From: Chlorokybus atmophyticus
Lineage: Eukaryota; Streptophyta; Chlorokybophyceae; Chlorokybales; Chlorokybaceae
Assembly (NCBI GenBank): GCA_009103225.1
Contig: RHPI01003009.1
Coordinates: 288,633-352,632 of the forward strand
Direction: 5' to 3'
DNA: 64,000 nucleotides
Position 1 is the stretch's first letter. Each line of letters starts with the position of its first letter. Made by a program: the position numbers and the translations under genes. Below, piece after piece: positions 1 through 10,120 of the stretch. The notes below the pieces were generated by a model. That model saw nothing but the letters and a program-made list of their open reading frames with translations. It made no database searches and was not told the DNA's origin.

Positions 1-253
1 CCCCCCCCCCCCCCCCCCCCCCTCTTGCTGCTAAACGCCCACGCCCTGCACCGGCCCCTGCCGCTCATGCCCATGCCGCTTCAATCAACCCTGTCCCCAT
101 GCACGGAGGCGCCGCTTCTTAAACTCCTACACCCCTTGAAGCCCCAACACCGCCTCCGCCCCTGCCAACGCCAACGCCAGCGCGCCCCTGAACATTAGTT
201 TTTTTTGGCTATGGCTGCCGAGGCCAGACCCTAAGTGGCTGGGCGCTACCTCC

Positions 254-296
254 CATACCGTGAGAGCTACTCCATCAGAGTAGCTCTCGCGGTATG
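254..296. repeat. 19-bp stem hairpin
   Basis: Positions 254-272 and 278-296 are inverted copies of 19 bases with one G-T wobble, separated by a 5-base loop. It lies at the edge of the AT-rich desert. Such a clean stem could be a fold-back relic of a mobile element or a small structured transcript. Nothing nearby tells which. Confidence 0.7.
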
Positions 297-1793
297 AGAG
301 CAACCATATCTCGCAAAGCACAAATCAATCACCCATATTAATTAAAAACATAATGTTAAAAACATATACATGATTGCCGATAAGTTGGTCACCATAGGTT
401 TACGGTCTCATCTGATGGTGCATAAATTACCAAACTACCAAGCCTTTGCGCAAGGCAGTATATAGGGTCGTCATATGTGTAGTGTACAATACCGCCATTT
501 TGCTGCAATTAATGTTCATTCCTATACTCTTGGTGTTGAAATATTGTTCCAAATTACAACCAACTACTACCTTTATATAATTTCATAAAATTACACACCG
601 TGCTGTAGACTCTTGCACAATAAAATCTTGCATCTTACATGTATACTTATTATCGAGCCGTATGCGTACAGTATTGCGACACAATATGACGACTCGTTAT
701 CGGACAAGCTTTCGCGCATATATTCGCATGGTACGCATACAAGTGGAAATGGTAATCAAACTTAGTATTTCCTTACGCATGAAGTATGCATCAAAGCATC
801 AAAACTCAACCATTGAGCTATAATGCTTATGATGATAAGAGTATATACAACAGTCAAATCCATAACATACCATTTTCTTGGCATGCAAGTTAATACGTTA
901 TGATAGTCGCAACCACTACATACTGCTGCAAGTTGGCCATGGGTGCATACTCATGCATGCAATCATGAGCACTCCTCATTGTACACTTTCATCGATATCG
1001 CTATTTAAAAGAAATGATATTGTGAGCCATACGATGCCTTTTTGCACATGTGTTTGCATGATGTGATGCAAAGGTACCATCTGTAATGCAAATGGAAGAC
1101 CACCAATAATGCTCATCATTTTCATAAAGTTTACTCTATAATTACAAGTTATACTTAATAAGATGTAAACGTATAAACACTGCAATGAACGCTATCTGCT
1201 GAGCTTGTAAATTGAAAGATTAACATATATGTACGCAATTCATGTCCATGTTGAATTCAATATCTGTCTTATTGCATTGGAGTAAAGGTGCAAAGGTTGA
1301 TAAAGTGCCAACGTTATTAAAATTACGACACGTCTTCGCGTAGTACTATGCGCTTCAAGTCACATTTGCATAATAAGTTCACATAATCGTGGATATGGAG
1401 TTATATATAGATGCCTCGATTGACATCACTTCGGCCAAGTTACCTGCAATAAGCAACGGTGCAAACATTGTCAATGCAATGCATTTAAGTGTCCCTCGCC
1501 GATCTTGTGCGCTCAACATAAAAATGAGTAATTTGTAGCAGCTAACATCGCGTCGTAGCAAGTGGCTAGCAAACCCAATCGCAAACCTCAATCCATATGC
1601 TATGTTTAGTGCCGCAGTGCAGCTGGTCGATGGCGGTGGCGGTGGTTTGGTTTTTATTGGCAGCGGTGGTTGTGTTTCAGCCAACCACTAGCGCTTTTCA
1701 ATAGTTGGCAATGTTTAGAGTATAGCTGAAGCTTGCAATTGGTAAGTTGTAAGTTAAAACATTAGGTGCGGTAGGTGGTAAATGAGTTCTGGC

Positions 1794-1850
1794 TTGGGGG
1801 TGGGTGGGGGTGGGGGTGGGTGGCGGGGTATGGGCGGGGGTGTGAGGGGC
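1794..1850 (+). repeat. G-run tract, potential G-quadruplex
   Basis: Nine or more runs of three to five guanines, separated by one to four bases, occur within about 55 bases. This is simple sequence that could fold as a G-quadruplex on the plus strand. There is no gene nearby that would suggest a regulatory role. Confidence 0.6.
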
Positions 1851-2045
1851 ACAGCTGGCGGCGTGAGCGAGCCAAGTCCGTTAAAGCTTCATGCTTTGTA
1901 AACCAGGACGTTTTTGTATGTTCGTTTTGTCAGCCTTAGCGTTTCATACTGCTAAAGACATGAAGTCATGCAGTGAGGGTTGGGCTGTCCCAGCGCTCCT
2001 GCAGGAGGGTTCAACCGGCGGGATTGCAAATGGCGCCACCTAGCA

Positions 2046-2878
2046 GGTAACAACATTCGTGCATTACAATCTCGTAGGTGTTTAAGAACAGTTGCAAATT
2101 GATATTGCTGTAATGCAATCAATTCACATGCTGATTACTGTAGCAGTAGGATTGCATGCTTGCAGTTTGTACCCAAAAGTCGCAACACAGAATTGCATGC
2201 ACATAGTGCAGCAAGTCAAGACATTATGCGACGGTGCTCGTGCCTTGCCACCTGTGAGTTGGTCTAATCAACAACCCTCTCACCAAGGCACAGTATTCAC
2301 ACCGGAACCTTGCCCCCTCTGCCAAGCACACACGTGCGCCCCGCCACTCGCGTACGCATCGCATGCGCTCGAAGCTACACACCGACTTGTGTAGCGCCTT
2401 GGATCGTCACACAAGTAAGCACACACCAATGGACACTCGCTAGCAACCCTTGCTAACCACCACCAAGCTTGCACACAAGAAACTAGGGAGCTAAAGGTTG
2501 TATTGCAAATTGTAGAATGTCACTTTTATACCTACCAGTCTGCACATGCTACTGTCTAGACGATTCTAGCGCTAGACGAAATTAGAAGCTCAGATATTCT
2601 TGCAGAATCTTGTAGTACACTTCTAGACCTTTCCGACACACCAAAGATCTCCTCATTTGCTGCTCATATGGTCAAGTTATACTACCTGGCGCCAGGCCCT
2701 TCCAAAAATCTGGTTGAGCCCTCCGTTTTCTGGCGTCTTCCAGACTGGCCCTGGGCCGGGCGAAATCTGCGGCAGACTCGCAACTCGCCGACATCCGCCA
2801 CAAGTCATGAAAAACATGATACAAAAATAAGGCCTAACATGGCCATGAAAATCACGAAATTTGGCCTTGACTGTTACA
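2046..2878 (-). repeat. 3' LTR of Ty3/gypsy element
   Basis: Read on the minus strand, the chromodomain ORF ends and a polypurine tract (complement of 2879-2890, A followed by six G and GAGGAG) is followed directly by TGTAACAG, the expected start of a 3' LTR, at 2878. A TATA box with sequence GTATAAAAG lies at 2521-2531, about 350 bases into the LTR, as expected for U3. The far end is uncertain. A GTTAC motif at 2047-2051 would be a slightly mutated mirror of the start and would give an LTR of about 833 bases. No second LTR copy was found upstream of gag, so the boundary cannot be checked by self-comparison. Confidence 0.6.
2521..2531 (-). promoter_or_regulatory. TATA box inside LTR
   Basis: The minus strand reads GTATAAAAGTG in the U3-like part of the LTR. 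It would have been the core promoter of the retrotransposon. The element is dead, but the box is intact. Confidence 0.5.
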
Positions 2879-3456
2879 CTCCTCCCCCCCTAGGTGAGCT
2901 TCGTCCTCGAAGCTCGCGAGGTTGTCGTCGAGCAAGATAGTCACGCACAACGTCTTGAGCACTAGCCAGGTGTGCCTCTGGCTCCCAGGTTACTTCATGC
3001 AATGGATAGCCCTTCCATTGCACTAAGAACTTGCGCACGCCATGCACAAACTTCTCGCCAAGGATGTCTTCTACCTCCCATTCTGGTTCATCATCCGTGC
3101 CAACTTCGGGGGGCGGCCTTTCTGGCGGTTGTCCTCGATATGCCTTCAGAAGGGAGACGTGAAAAACGGGGCACACGCATGGTGTCGGGTAACTCCAGCT
3201 TGTACGCCACGTCCGAAAAATCTTTGCTGACCTTGAATGGTCCCAACCAGCGTTCATTCAGCTTGCGAACTCCCGTACGCACCTGTACAACCTTCGCGGA
3301 CAGTAACCCAATGTCGCCTTCCTGAAATGTGAGGTGTCGGCAATGCGCGTCTGCGTACTGCTTCTGCCTGTTTTGTGCCACCAATAGCGCCTCCCTAGCT
3401 GCCTTATTAATGTCCGCGCACTTTGTGAGGAAGTCATTAGCTGCCTCTACACGCAC
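2874..3456 (-). pseudogene. Integrase C-terminus and chromodomain
   Basis: The GPY/F-type C-terminal module (LNERWLGPFKV) is followed, after a two-base deletion near 3170, by PVFHVSLLKAY and then a chromodomain (residues around WEVEDILGEKF, FLVQWKGYP and TWEP). In chromoviruses this module directs integration to marked chromatin. The aromatic cage positions look intact. The ORF ends at the polypurine tract and LTR junction. Confidence 0.9.
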
Positions 3457-3484
3457 GCCATGCCGTCATCGGTGTCAATAGATG

Positions 3485-4227
3485 TTGCCCATAGTTCATG
3501 AGGACGGGAGTGACACCTGTGCTTGCATTGTGGTGGTTGTTGATCGCAAACTCCACCAACTCAAGCAGCTCCGCCCAATTGTCTTGTCGCGCGTTAACGT
3601 AGCAACGCAGCATGTCCTCGATTACACAGTTGGCCCGATCTGTTTGCCCATTAGTTTGCGGGTGGAATGCCGAGCTAAACTTCAGTGTGGTACCCAGTGC
3701 ACTATGCAGCGCCTCCCAAAACTTACTTGTAAAGCGCGGGTCGCGATCACTAACAATGCTTCATGGTAATCTTTGAGAACGAAACACATGCTTCACGAAC
3801 AAGCTTGCTGCCTCCGGTGCCGTGCAAGACTCATCACACAGTGCCAAGCGAACCATTTTGCTGGTTTTGTCAACGAACACAAGTATATATCGTCGTACCC
3901 TTCTTTTCTCTTTGGTAGCCCCATGATAAAGTCCATGGTAACCTGCTCCCACTTGGACAATGGCACAGGAAGAGGTTGCAGCAACCCACCTGGCTTTTGG
4001 TTGCTTGCCTTCACCCTTTGGCATGCGTCGCACAACGCCACGTAGTCGCGCACGTCGCGATGCATCTCTCGCAAGTAAAAACGCTGCTTTAAGCTTGCAA
4101 AAGTCCTCTCCAACCCTTGGTGACCAGCAATGGGCACGTCATGAGCTTCCTTCAGCAACTTCACACTGATATGCGCAATATTGGGAATGTACAAGCGCCC
4201 GTGGTGCCATAGCAGCCCGTCGCGCAT
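3485..4227 (-). pseudogene. Retrotransposon integrase remnant
   Basis: The HHCC zinc-binding N-terminus is visible: HDVPIAGHQGLERT followed by CDACQRVK. The core starts at TMDFIMGLP with the first catalytic Asp. A two-base insertion in a TA run near 3885 shifts the frame, and a TGA at 3761-3763 follows. After that, SDRDPRF (second Asp) and VIEDML (Glu) are still readable to about 3600. All three DDE residues therefore persist, but in different frames. Confidence 0.85.
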
Positions 4228-4414
4228 TCAGCTCTTGCAACACTTTCATACCCTCCATGTCTTCACAAAGCTCTTGCCAAATTTGGTCGGTCCACTCGGG
4301 CTGCACTTGATCGAGTGCCTTAATTGCATTAAGCCGGCTCAGCGCGTCAGCAACACCATTTGACGTACTGGGCTTGTATTTGATATCGAAGTCAAAAAGT
4401 TGAAAGAACTCCAG

Positions 4415-4840
4415 CTATCTTGCATGTTTGCGACTTAGATGAGGTTGTGTTTGTAAGTACCTTAATGGAGAGTGATCCGTCTCAAGCACGAACTTTTTGC
4501 CTTCCAGAAAACGACGCCATTGTCGTAGCGCCATAACTTGCGCCAAAAATTCCTTCTCGTGCACGGGGTAATTCAGCTCCGCATCACTCATCTTCTTGGT
4601 AAAAAATGCTACAGGTTGAAGGCCGTTGCCATGGTCTTGCTGCAAAACAGCTCCTACGGCTGTGTCGGACGCGTCGCAAGTAAAAATAGATGTCTTTTCC
4701 AAGTTGGGGTGAGCCAGGACTGGTGCCTCCATCAGCGCCTTCTTCAACGCAGCAAACGCATGTTCCTCTGTTGCTGACCAGCTCCAAGGCTTTCCCTTCT
4801 CGAGGGCAATCAAGGGAGCAGCTATGCGCGAAAACCCCAT
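4415..4840 (-). pseudogene. Retrotransposon RNase H remnant
   Basis: The segment carries the Ty3 RNase H core, including TCDASDTAVGAVLQQ, KEFLAQVMALRQWRRFLEGK and TDHSPLRYL, with the catalytic acidic residues visible. The frame is offset from the reverse transcriptase by an extra T in a T-run near 4845. It ends at a TAG where relatives have a Trp codon just before the LEF motif. Confidence 0.88.
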
Positions 4841-5102
4841 GATAAAACTTGCGATAATACCCCGTAAGGCCTAAAAAGGACATTACCTCCTTTACGTTGG
4901 TCGGGGAAGCTCACTCGCGCACCACCTGCACTCTGTTGGGGTCCGGTTTGATGCCTTCATGCGACACGATGTGGCCTAGGTACTCCACCTCTCAAAGCAA
5001 GAATTTGCACTTTTGTAGCTGGGCGTACAACTTGTGTTCGCGCAAACGCTGCAACACGCGCCGTAGAAGTGCCACGTGCTCCTCTTTTGTCTTCGCGTAC
5101 AC

Positions 5103-5657
5103 TCAAATGTCATCGAGGTACACGAGGACTCCCTTACCAATTAAGTCAGCGAAAACGCTGCTCATTAGCGTTTGAAATGTTGCCGGCACGTTCGCAAGTC
5201 CGAAGGACATAACCAACCACTTGTAGTGCCCATAACGTGTGTTAAAAGCTGTTTTCTCTACATCCTCGGGAGTGATGCGGATTTGGTGATAACCTCCAGC
5301 AAGATCAAGTGTTGTAAAATGCTGCGCACCTTGCAATTGCTCCAGCAACTCGTCGATACGTGGGAGTGGAAAGCAATTCCTCTTCGTGATGTTGTTGAGA
5401 GCTCAGTAGTCGACGCACATGCGCAAGCTCCCGTTCTTCTTTCGTACAAATAAAATAGGTGCACCGTAAGAGGACTTACTAGGCCTGATGTAGCCTCTTT
5501 TTAACAAGTCCGCTACCTGCCTCCCGGCCTCTTCCAGCTCCAAAGGTGACAACTTGTATACGGGTCGATACGGTGGCTTGTGCACGCCCTCAATCAGCTT
5601 CACACGGTGGTCCACGCTCCGTGGAGGTGGTAGACCAAATTGAAGTCCGTCCACCAT
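5103..5657 (-). pseudogene. Retrotransposon reverse transcriptase remnant
   Basis: Palm and finger motifs of Ty3/gypsy reverse transcriptase are present: the fingers around YGAPILFVRKKNGSLRMCVDY, the TLDLAGGYHQIRI block with the first catalytic Asp, and YLDD with the other two. A TGA at 5403-5405 replaces a residue that is Arg in most relatives, directly after VDY. Another stop follows YLDDI at 5103. Two more stops interrupt the connection to RNase H (4992, 4911). Confidence 0.9.
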
Positions 5658-5975
5658 GATATTTTGGTATTTTTTAACAAGTTAACACACCTCGGGGTCC
5701 ATCGTAGACGTCTTAACATCGTCACTCCGCTCCGGTGCTGACTTTGCAGTGTTTTCGCGCACCACGCACAACCATGCAGCCTTTGCCTTCTGTGGAGATA
5801 ATAACTTCCTCAATTGCACATAAGGGATCTGATCAATTGTCGTACCACCCAATTGTGTGTGCCGCGCCTCGATGACGTTCGACGCAGCTTGAATGGACTC
5901 TCCACCATTTCGTTCGCTGGTGAGCACGCGCTTCCTCCAATTGATGGATGGATAATGTTGCCATAGCCACGATAG

Positions 5976-6049
5976 TCCCAAAATCCCGTGCATCACCCTA
6001 CCGAACGGTTAAGACGGGATTTTGGGAAACCGTTCCGTAGGGTGATGCA
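5976..6049. repeat. Interleaved inverted repeats (A-B-A'-B')
   Basis: On the plus strand, A (5976-5988) and B (5989-6010) are followed by AAGA and then by A' (6015-6027) and B' (6028-6049). A and A' are perfect 13-base inverted copies. B and B' match at 21 of 22 bases. The middle is therefore the reverse complement of its own flanks. In the element this sits exactly between protease and reverse transcriptase and destroys the reading frame. Confidence 0.85.
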
Positions 6050-6556
6050 GCAAAATCGCATGTTCTCCCTCATCTTCCCAATGCGAACGCACAACTCTTT
6101 GGTCATGAACGCAGCGCCATTACCTCCAAAGGGTGGCTCTCCATCAGCGAGCTGCACTTCACCTCCTCGTAATGACGAAAGCCAACCATAACGCCGCGCA
6201 ATATCAATACTCATAAAGTTGCTGTTGGCACCGCTATCAATCATGAGCTTGCACTCTTTCCATCGTCCTTGGTCATCGCAAATGTGTGCTCGAAGCCCGA
6301 AGTACTTTGTCGCCTCCTCCTTTGCATAACTCACCACCGTTGGCACGTTCATAGCCAACTCCTCTTGCTTCCTTGATGGAAATGTCACAGCATCCGTTTG
6401 TGCATAAGGCTCCTTCGTATCCCCAGCAGTAGCCTCCTCACCTATTGGGGGAAGTCGTTTTCCTGCTCCACGCCATTTTGCTCCATGGTGTTGACGCAAC
6501 AATGACGGCGAGGGTTGCCATCCGGTGTTGGCCTTTGCATGCTTCGTTTGGGGCAT
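5993..6556 (-). pseudogene. Retrotransposon aspartic protease remnant
   Basis: The DSGANSNFM motif is the active-site Asp-Ser-Gly of a retropepsin, which would mature the gag-pol polyprotein. The frame overlaps the end of gag in another frame. It runs into the inverted insertion at 5976-6049 and stops at 5993. The continuation towards reverse transcriptase (GILGLSWLWQH, the usual linker after protease) restarts in another frame just below. Confidence 0.85.
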
Positions 6557-6717
6557 CCGTACGCTAAATGCTCAGTCGACCCACACGCATAACACTTGCG
6601 CACACCTTTACCTCTTTCACCACGTCCGCCGTGCTTCGCCTTACTTCCATGCGTGTGTATGGCACCACCTCCATTGGTACGCGTATTGGTCGGGCCGGCC
6701 GGCCTGTCGGCATTCAA
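6442..6717 (-). pseudogene. gag remnant with CCHC zinc knuckle
   Basis: A basic, glycine-rich stretch carries one zinc knuckle, CYACGSTEHLAYGC, spacing C-x2-C-x4-H-x4-C, the RNA-binding motif of retrotransposon nucleocapsid. Only the C-terminal end of gag remains. No capsid-like sequence is visible upstream to 6915, which supports 5' truncation of the element. Confidence 0.8.
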
Positions 6718-6915
6718 CCTACATCACACATCCCGCGCTAGGGCCATCACACGGCACCCGCGACTGCTGGGCTGCGCGGCAGTATGTGCGGCCCGCCTGC
6801 TTCTCATTGGGTAGGCGGCGAGAACAAGCGTGACACCGTTAAATCTGCCTAAAAACGACCCTGGCCGTCCAAAGCACATCCAATTGTTTAAACGCATGCC
6901 AATAAATGTAAGCAC

Positions 6916-8304
6916 AGTTCTGCATATGTGGCCGCTTATGGCTGCATGTTGATCATTTCAATGTGTTACATTAATAATATTGATAAATATGCTGCAATAC
7001 GGTGCAATATGGTGCAATATGGCTAGCAACCTGCAATTAAGTGTTACAAAACTTAATGCAACGTAACGTTTACGCCATGGTACGTGCTAACATATTCGGT
7101 AAGTAATGCCAAGGTTACCACCATAAAAATAATGCTAACCGAAATTACCTTAACGTTAAGATTCAATTAAACGAAATTGCATCGTTAGGCCACCATTTGG
7201 TCATGCATGAAATTGTTAAAATGGGATCGCAACGTGACAACAGCCGTTGCTGAAAAGGCAGCGAAATGGCTAATCATTGCAGAGATGCGTAAATTATGCT
7301 AAAAACTACCTCAGCATCAACTGCTTACCAACGGTGACCCAAAATTGCTAGGGATTTGGTGCAATTGCAGCACAGTTAGTAATTAAAACGGCCGCGTTGG
7401 CGGTATGAGGTCGGCGCAGGCCCTATGCCCGAAAGACATGCCGCCACTACTCACCCCTCGTTTTAACAGATCCACTCAACCATTTCACGCTAATCGATTA
7501 CACGCTATAGTTACTGCGTCATAAAACATGGTCAACAGCCGAAATATCAGCGTCACATTGGATCAATCACATTAATCATGGCCCCATCAACCGACATCTT
7601 CGTACGGTATGTAGATATCAGTTGCTGAGGCCACGGATTGAAACGGTGGCATAAGTTCTGCACTCACAAGACGGCAATTTTGCGAAGTGCTGTGGAGGCC
7701 TAGCTTAGGTTCTGTACACGTACAATCGATCTTTGCCATAAGAATACCGTCAGGCACAAAGGTTTCTCGTCTTTTGGCGGGGGTATTATATTATTCGTTA
7801 TAAGACTGCATAATCTTACAACGCATATTTATGATGATGTGGAAGGATTTACTGAGTTAAAACATGTATTTGTTGGTGCATAAGAATAGAATATGTAGTA
7901 ATATCTTGAATGTTAAATAATATACCTATAGACATGCTAGCTACATTTATGTACATGGAACGTCGCTGTTTCCTCTCGTTGTGGGCATACCGTAGTGCCG
8001 CGAAATCTTCGTAAAATAAGTAATTTGGGCTGGCCGCTAAACATTTACCGGCAAGAACTATGCGTTCTAATGGTGGTTGTTTAGCGTGCATAGTCTTGCT
8101 CGGTTTCCACGACATAAACAACAAATGCCTGGCAGCTACTTTACGGAGATTTCGCGGCACTACGGTAATCGAGCAGTAACTACCAAAAAATGTTTTATAC
8201 AAAAGTTTTTGTGTATCCAATGCAGCCAAGACTATTCTTATGCCCGGCGGACATCGGTCCCCGAAAATTTAGTGTCATGACGGGTTATTCCATCGGATGT
8301 GATA
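6916..8304. other. AT-rich desert
   Basis: No gene is recognised. Short ORFs have no motifs. Around 7772-7800 a segment resembles the end of the pogo-like element annotated downstream (a GCGGGGGTA motif and TTATAAGACTG), so decayed copies of that family may fill part of this stretch. Confidence 0.5.
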
Positions 8305-8325
8305 ATAGCGGGGGTGGACTGTACT
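8305..8325. repeat. Orphan terminus of a pogo-like element
   Basis: The sequence AGCGGGGGTGGACTGTA closely matches the right end of the element at 8364-8831 (AACGGGGGTAGACTGTA), including the terminal CTG-TA. It lies about 40 bases before the left end of the intact element, in the opposite orientation. No matching left end was found, so it is probably a truncated relative. Confidence 0.45.
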
Positions 8326-8363
8326 CTCGGCTTGTACCGAACCCTAAACGTTTGTGCCATGTA

Positions 8364-8831
8364 CAGTCTACCCCCGTTAAAAGACTTCGCTTTAAGGGAA
8401 TAACCCCGCTAAGATCATGGATTATCAAAAGACCAATGGTTTTACAGGCAAATATCTTCGGTTAGTGGAATAGTCTTGTACGTAATAAGACTAAAGAGAA
8501 GGCTTGAAAAATTAAGTGGGCTCAGTCTTGTAACGGGGGAATACCTTGTTAATAGCATGATTGTCTTGTTGATATTAGAATAATTATATAAATTAAATCA
8601 TAAAGTTCATATATTGTATTGTATGGTTTATTGAGAAAATATGAATATAAATTTTACCACGTCAGCAAATGATGACGTGGCTTGAGGTTATCGGTCGATA
8701 CCCCCATTAACAGAATATATATCCTTTAAACAATAAAAGAATATATAGTCTTATAAGCGCCAAGAGAATAACCCCGTTAGTGGAATGAAAAGCTGAAAGA
8801 TGAACGTGATTCTTATAACGGGGGTAGACTG
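8364..8831. mobile_element. Pogo-like non-autonomous DNA element (MITE)
   Basis: The element starts CAGTCTACCCCCGTTA and ends with its inverted copy, flanked on both sides by TA. This matches the terminal inverted repeats and TA target duplication of the pogo/Tigger branch of Tc1-mariner. It is 468 bases long and has no transposase ORF. Subterminal direct repeats of GAATAACCCCG(C/T)TA occur near 8397 and 8765, and TTAGTGGAAT occurs near both ends. It would need a transposase supplied from elsewhere. Family assignment rests on terminus and target site only. Confidence 0.7.
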
Positions 8832-9244
8832 TACATGTGAACAGTCTGGTGCTGTAACCCTAATCCTGCGACACATCAATCAGGGTGCGCGTCATGTTGG
8901 GTGCGCCTTGACACAACAACATGAGGTGGTGTCATGCTAACAAACAACCACTGTGCCACGCCAGCTGGCTTGAAGGTGGATGCGGAGATTGCCAGCGGCA
9001 GCGGCGGCGGCGGCGGCGAGGGGGAAGAAGGCGAGGTGTAGCGTCTGCGGCTGCAGCGCGTCATCTGAGGGGGGGGTAACTGCTTGCTTGCAGTAGCACC
9101 AGACCGGCGTTTCTCGGAGTGTTTGAGGCAGGTGGGACAGCAACTAGGGCTTGTTGGGTAGTTGGTTGGAGTTTGTGCTTTGGCTGTGCGTTGGAAGGAG
9201 GAAGGTCGGAGGAGGGGAGAGGGTTAGGCCAATACCAGGCAAAG

Positions 9245-10120
9245 ATGTTCATCGTGGACTGGTTCTACGATATTCTGGCGACCCTGGGGCTATGGCACAA
9301 GGACGCGAAGATCTTGTTTCTGGGCTTGGACAACGCTGGGAAGACGACGCTGCTGCACATGCTCAAGGATGAGCGCCTGGCGCAGCACCAGCCCACGCAG
9401 TATCCCACCTCAGAGGAGCTTTCCATCGGCAAGATCCGCTTCCGCGCCTTTGATCTCGGTGGACACGAAATCGCTCGCCGTGTGTGGAAGGATTACTATG
9501 CCAAGGTAGGTGCTAGCTTCTCTGGCCGTTCAAGTTGCGCCCATACAGCTTATGCGCAATTCTCACATGCTTGCCTGTTGATGAGTGATTTTGCGTAAAA
9601 CAGTGTCTGATTTCTCTCAGATACATGGTGTTGTATGACGGGGTTGTCACCATCATGCAGCCTCTTGGCGTGCTTTCAGCTTGACAACAGGAGTGTGTGT
9701 TTTGGCTACAAAGCTATCTTGACACAATCCCTATTTTTAAACTGCCCCCTCAGTCGGCGTTGCAAGTTACTCATATACATGGCCTCCTCTTTGTGTCAGG
9801 TGGACGCCATTGTGTTTTTGGTGGATGCTGTGGACAAGGAGCGCTTCCCTGAGAGCAAAAAGGAGCTGGACGCACTGTTATCGGATGATAGTCTGGCTTC
9901 AGTGCCGTTCTTGATACTGGGCAACAAGATTGACATCCCTTCTGCAGCCAGTGAGGAGGAGCTGCGATACGCCCTGGGACTGACCAACTACACAACTGGC
10001 AAGGGGAAGGTGGCTCTGGCAGACACCAACATGCGACCCATCGAGGTCTTCATGTGCTCAGTCGTGCGCCGCATGGGTTATGGTGAAGGAATCAAGTGGA
10101 TGTCGCAGTACATCAAGTGA
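9245..10120 (+). CDS. SAR1: SAR1 small GTPase (COPII coat)
   Basis: Two exons, 9245-9505 and 9800-10120, encode 193 residues, the standard SAR1 length. SAR1 is the GTPase that starts COPII coat assembly on the ER membrane when charged by SEC12. The N-terminus is the hydrophobic amphipathic helix ([17 protein letters not shown]) that inserts in the membrane, with no myristoylation glycine, as in SAR1 and unlike ARF. Nucleotide motifs are complete: GLDNAGKTT (27-35), DLGGHE, NKID and a CS motif near the C-terminus. The intron joins AK to VDA in phase 0 with GT-AG ends. The first ATG of the family-like N-terminus was chosen; the frame is open further upstream, but that part is unlike SAR1 and probably 5' UTR. 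Confidence 0.96.

Larger units (their letters stand above)
1..2045. other. AT-rich intergenic desert
   Basis: No convincing gene is visible. The window opens with 22 cytosines, which is simple sequence. A 19-bp stem hairpin sits at 254-296. From about 340 to 1690 the sequence is AT-rich, with only short chance ORFs lacking codon bias or recognisable motifs. A G-run tract lies at 1794-1850. Confidence 0.6.
2874..6720 (-). mobile_element. Decayed Ty3/gypsy chromovirus, 5'-truncated
   Basis: Minus-strand order is gag zinc knuckle, protease, reverse transcriptase, RNase H, integrase, chromodomain, the order of Ty3/gypsy chromoviruses. All domains are recognisable but the polyprotein is broken. 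In-frame stops lie near 5403, 5103, 4992, 4911, 4415 and 3761. Small indels shift the frame near 4845 (extra T), 3885 (two extra bases in a TA run) and 3170 (two bases lost). An inverted insertion at 5976-6049 separates protease from reverse transcriptase. The capsid part of gag and the 5' LTR are missing. The copy is not autonomous. Confidence 0.92.

Noticed and set aside
1-22. Run of C as a possible telomere end
   Set aside because: A homopolymer of C is not a telomere repeat, and no TTTAGGG-type units are present.
2031-2038. TGGCGCCA resembling a retroviral primer-binding site next to the LTR
   Set aside because: It lies outside the 3' LTR, seven or more bases from its likely end, and is a simple palindrome. 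Without a second element behind it, a primer site is not supported.
1990-2040. GGGTTCAACC resembling a tRNA T-arm
   Set aside because: No acceptor stem, D-arm or anticodon arm could be fitted around it. No tRNA gene was found in the window.
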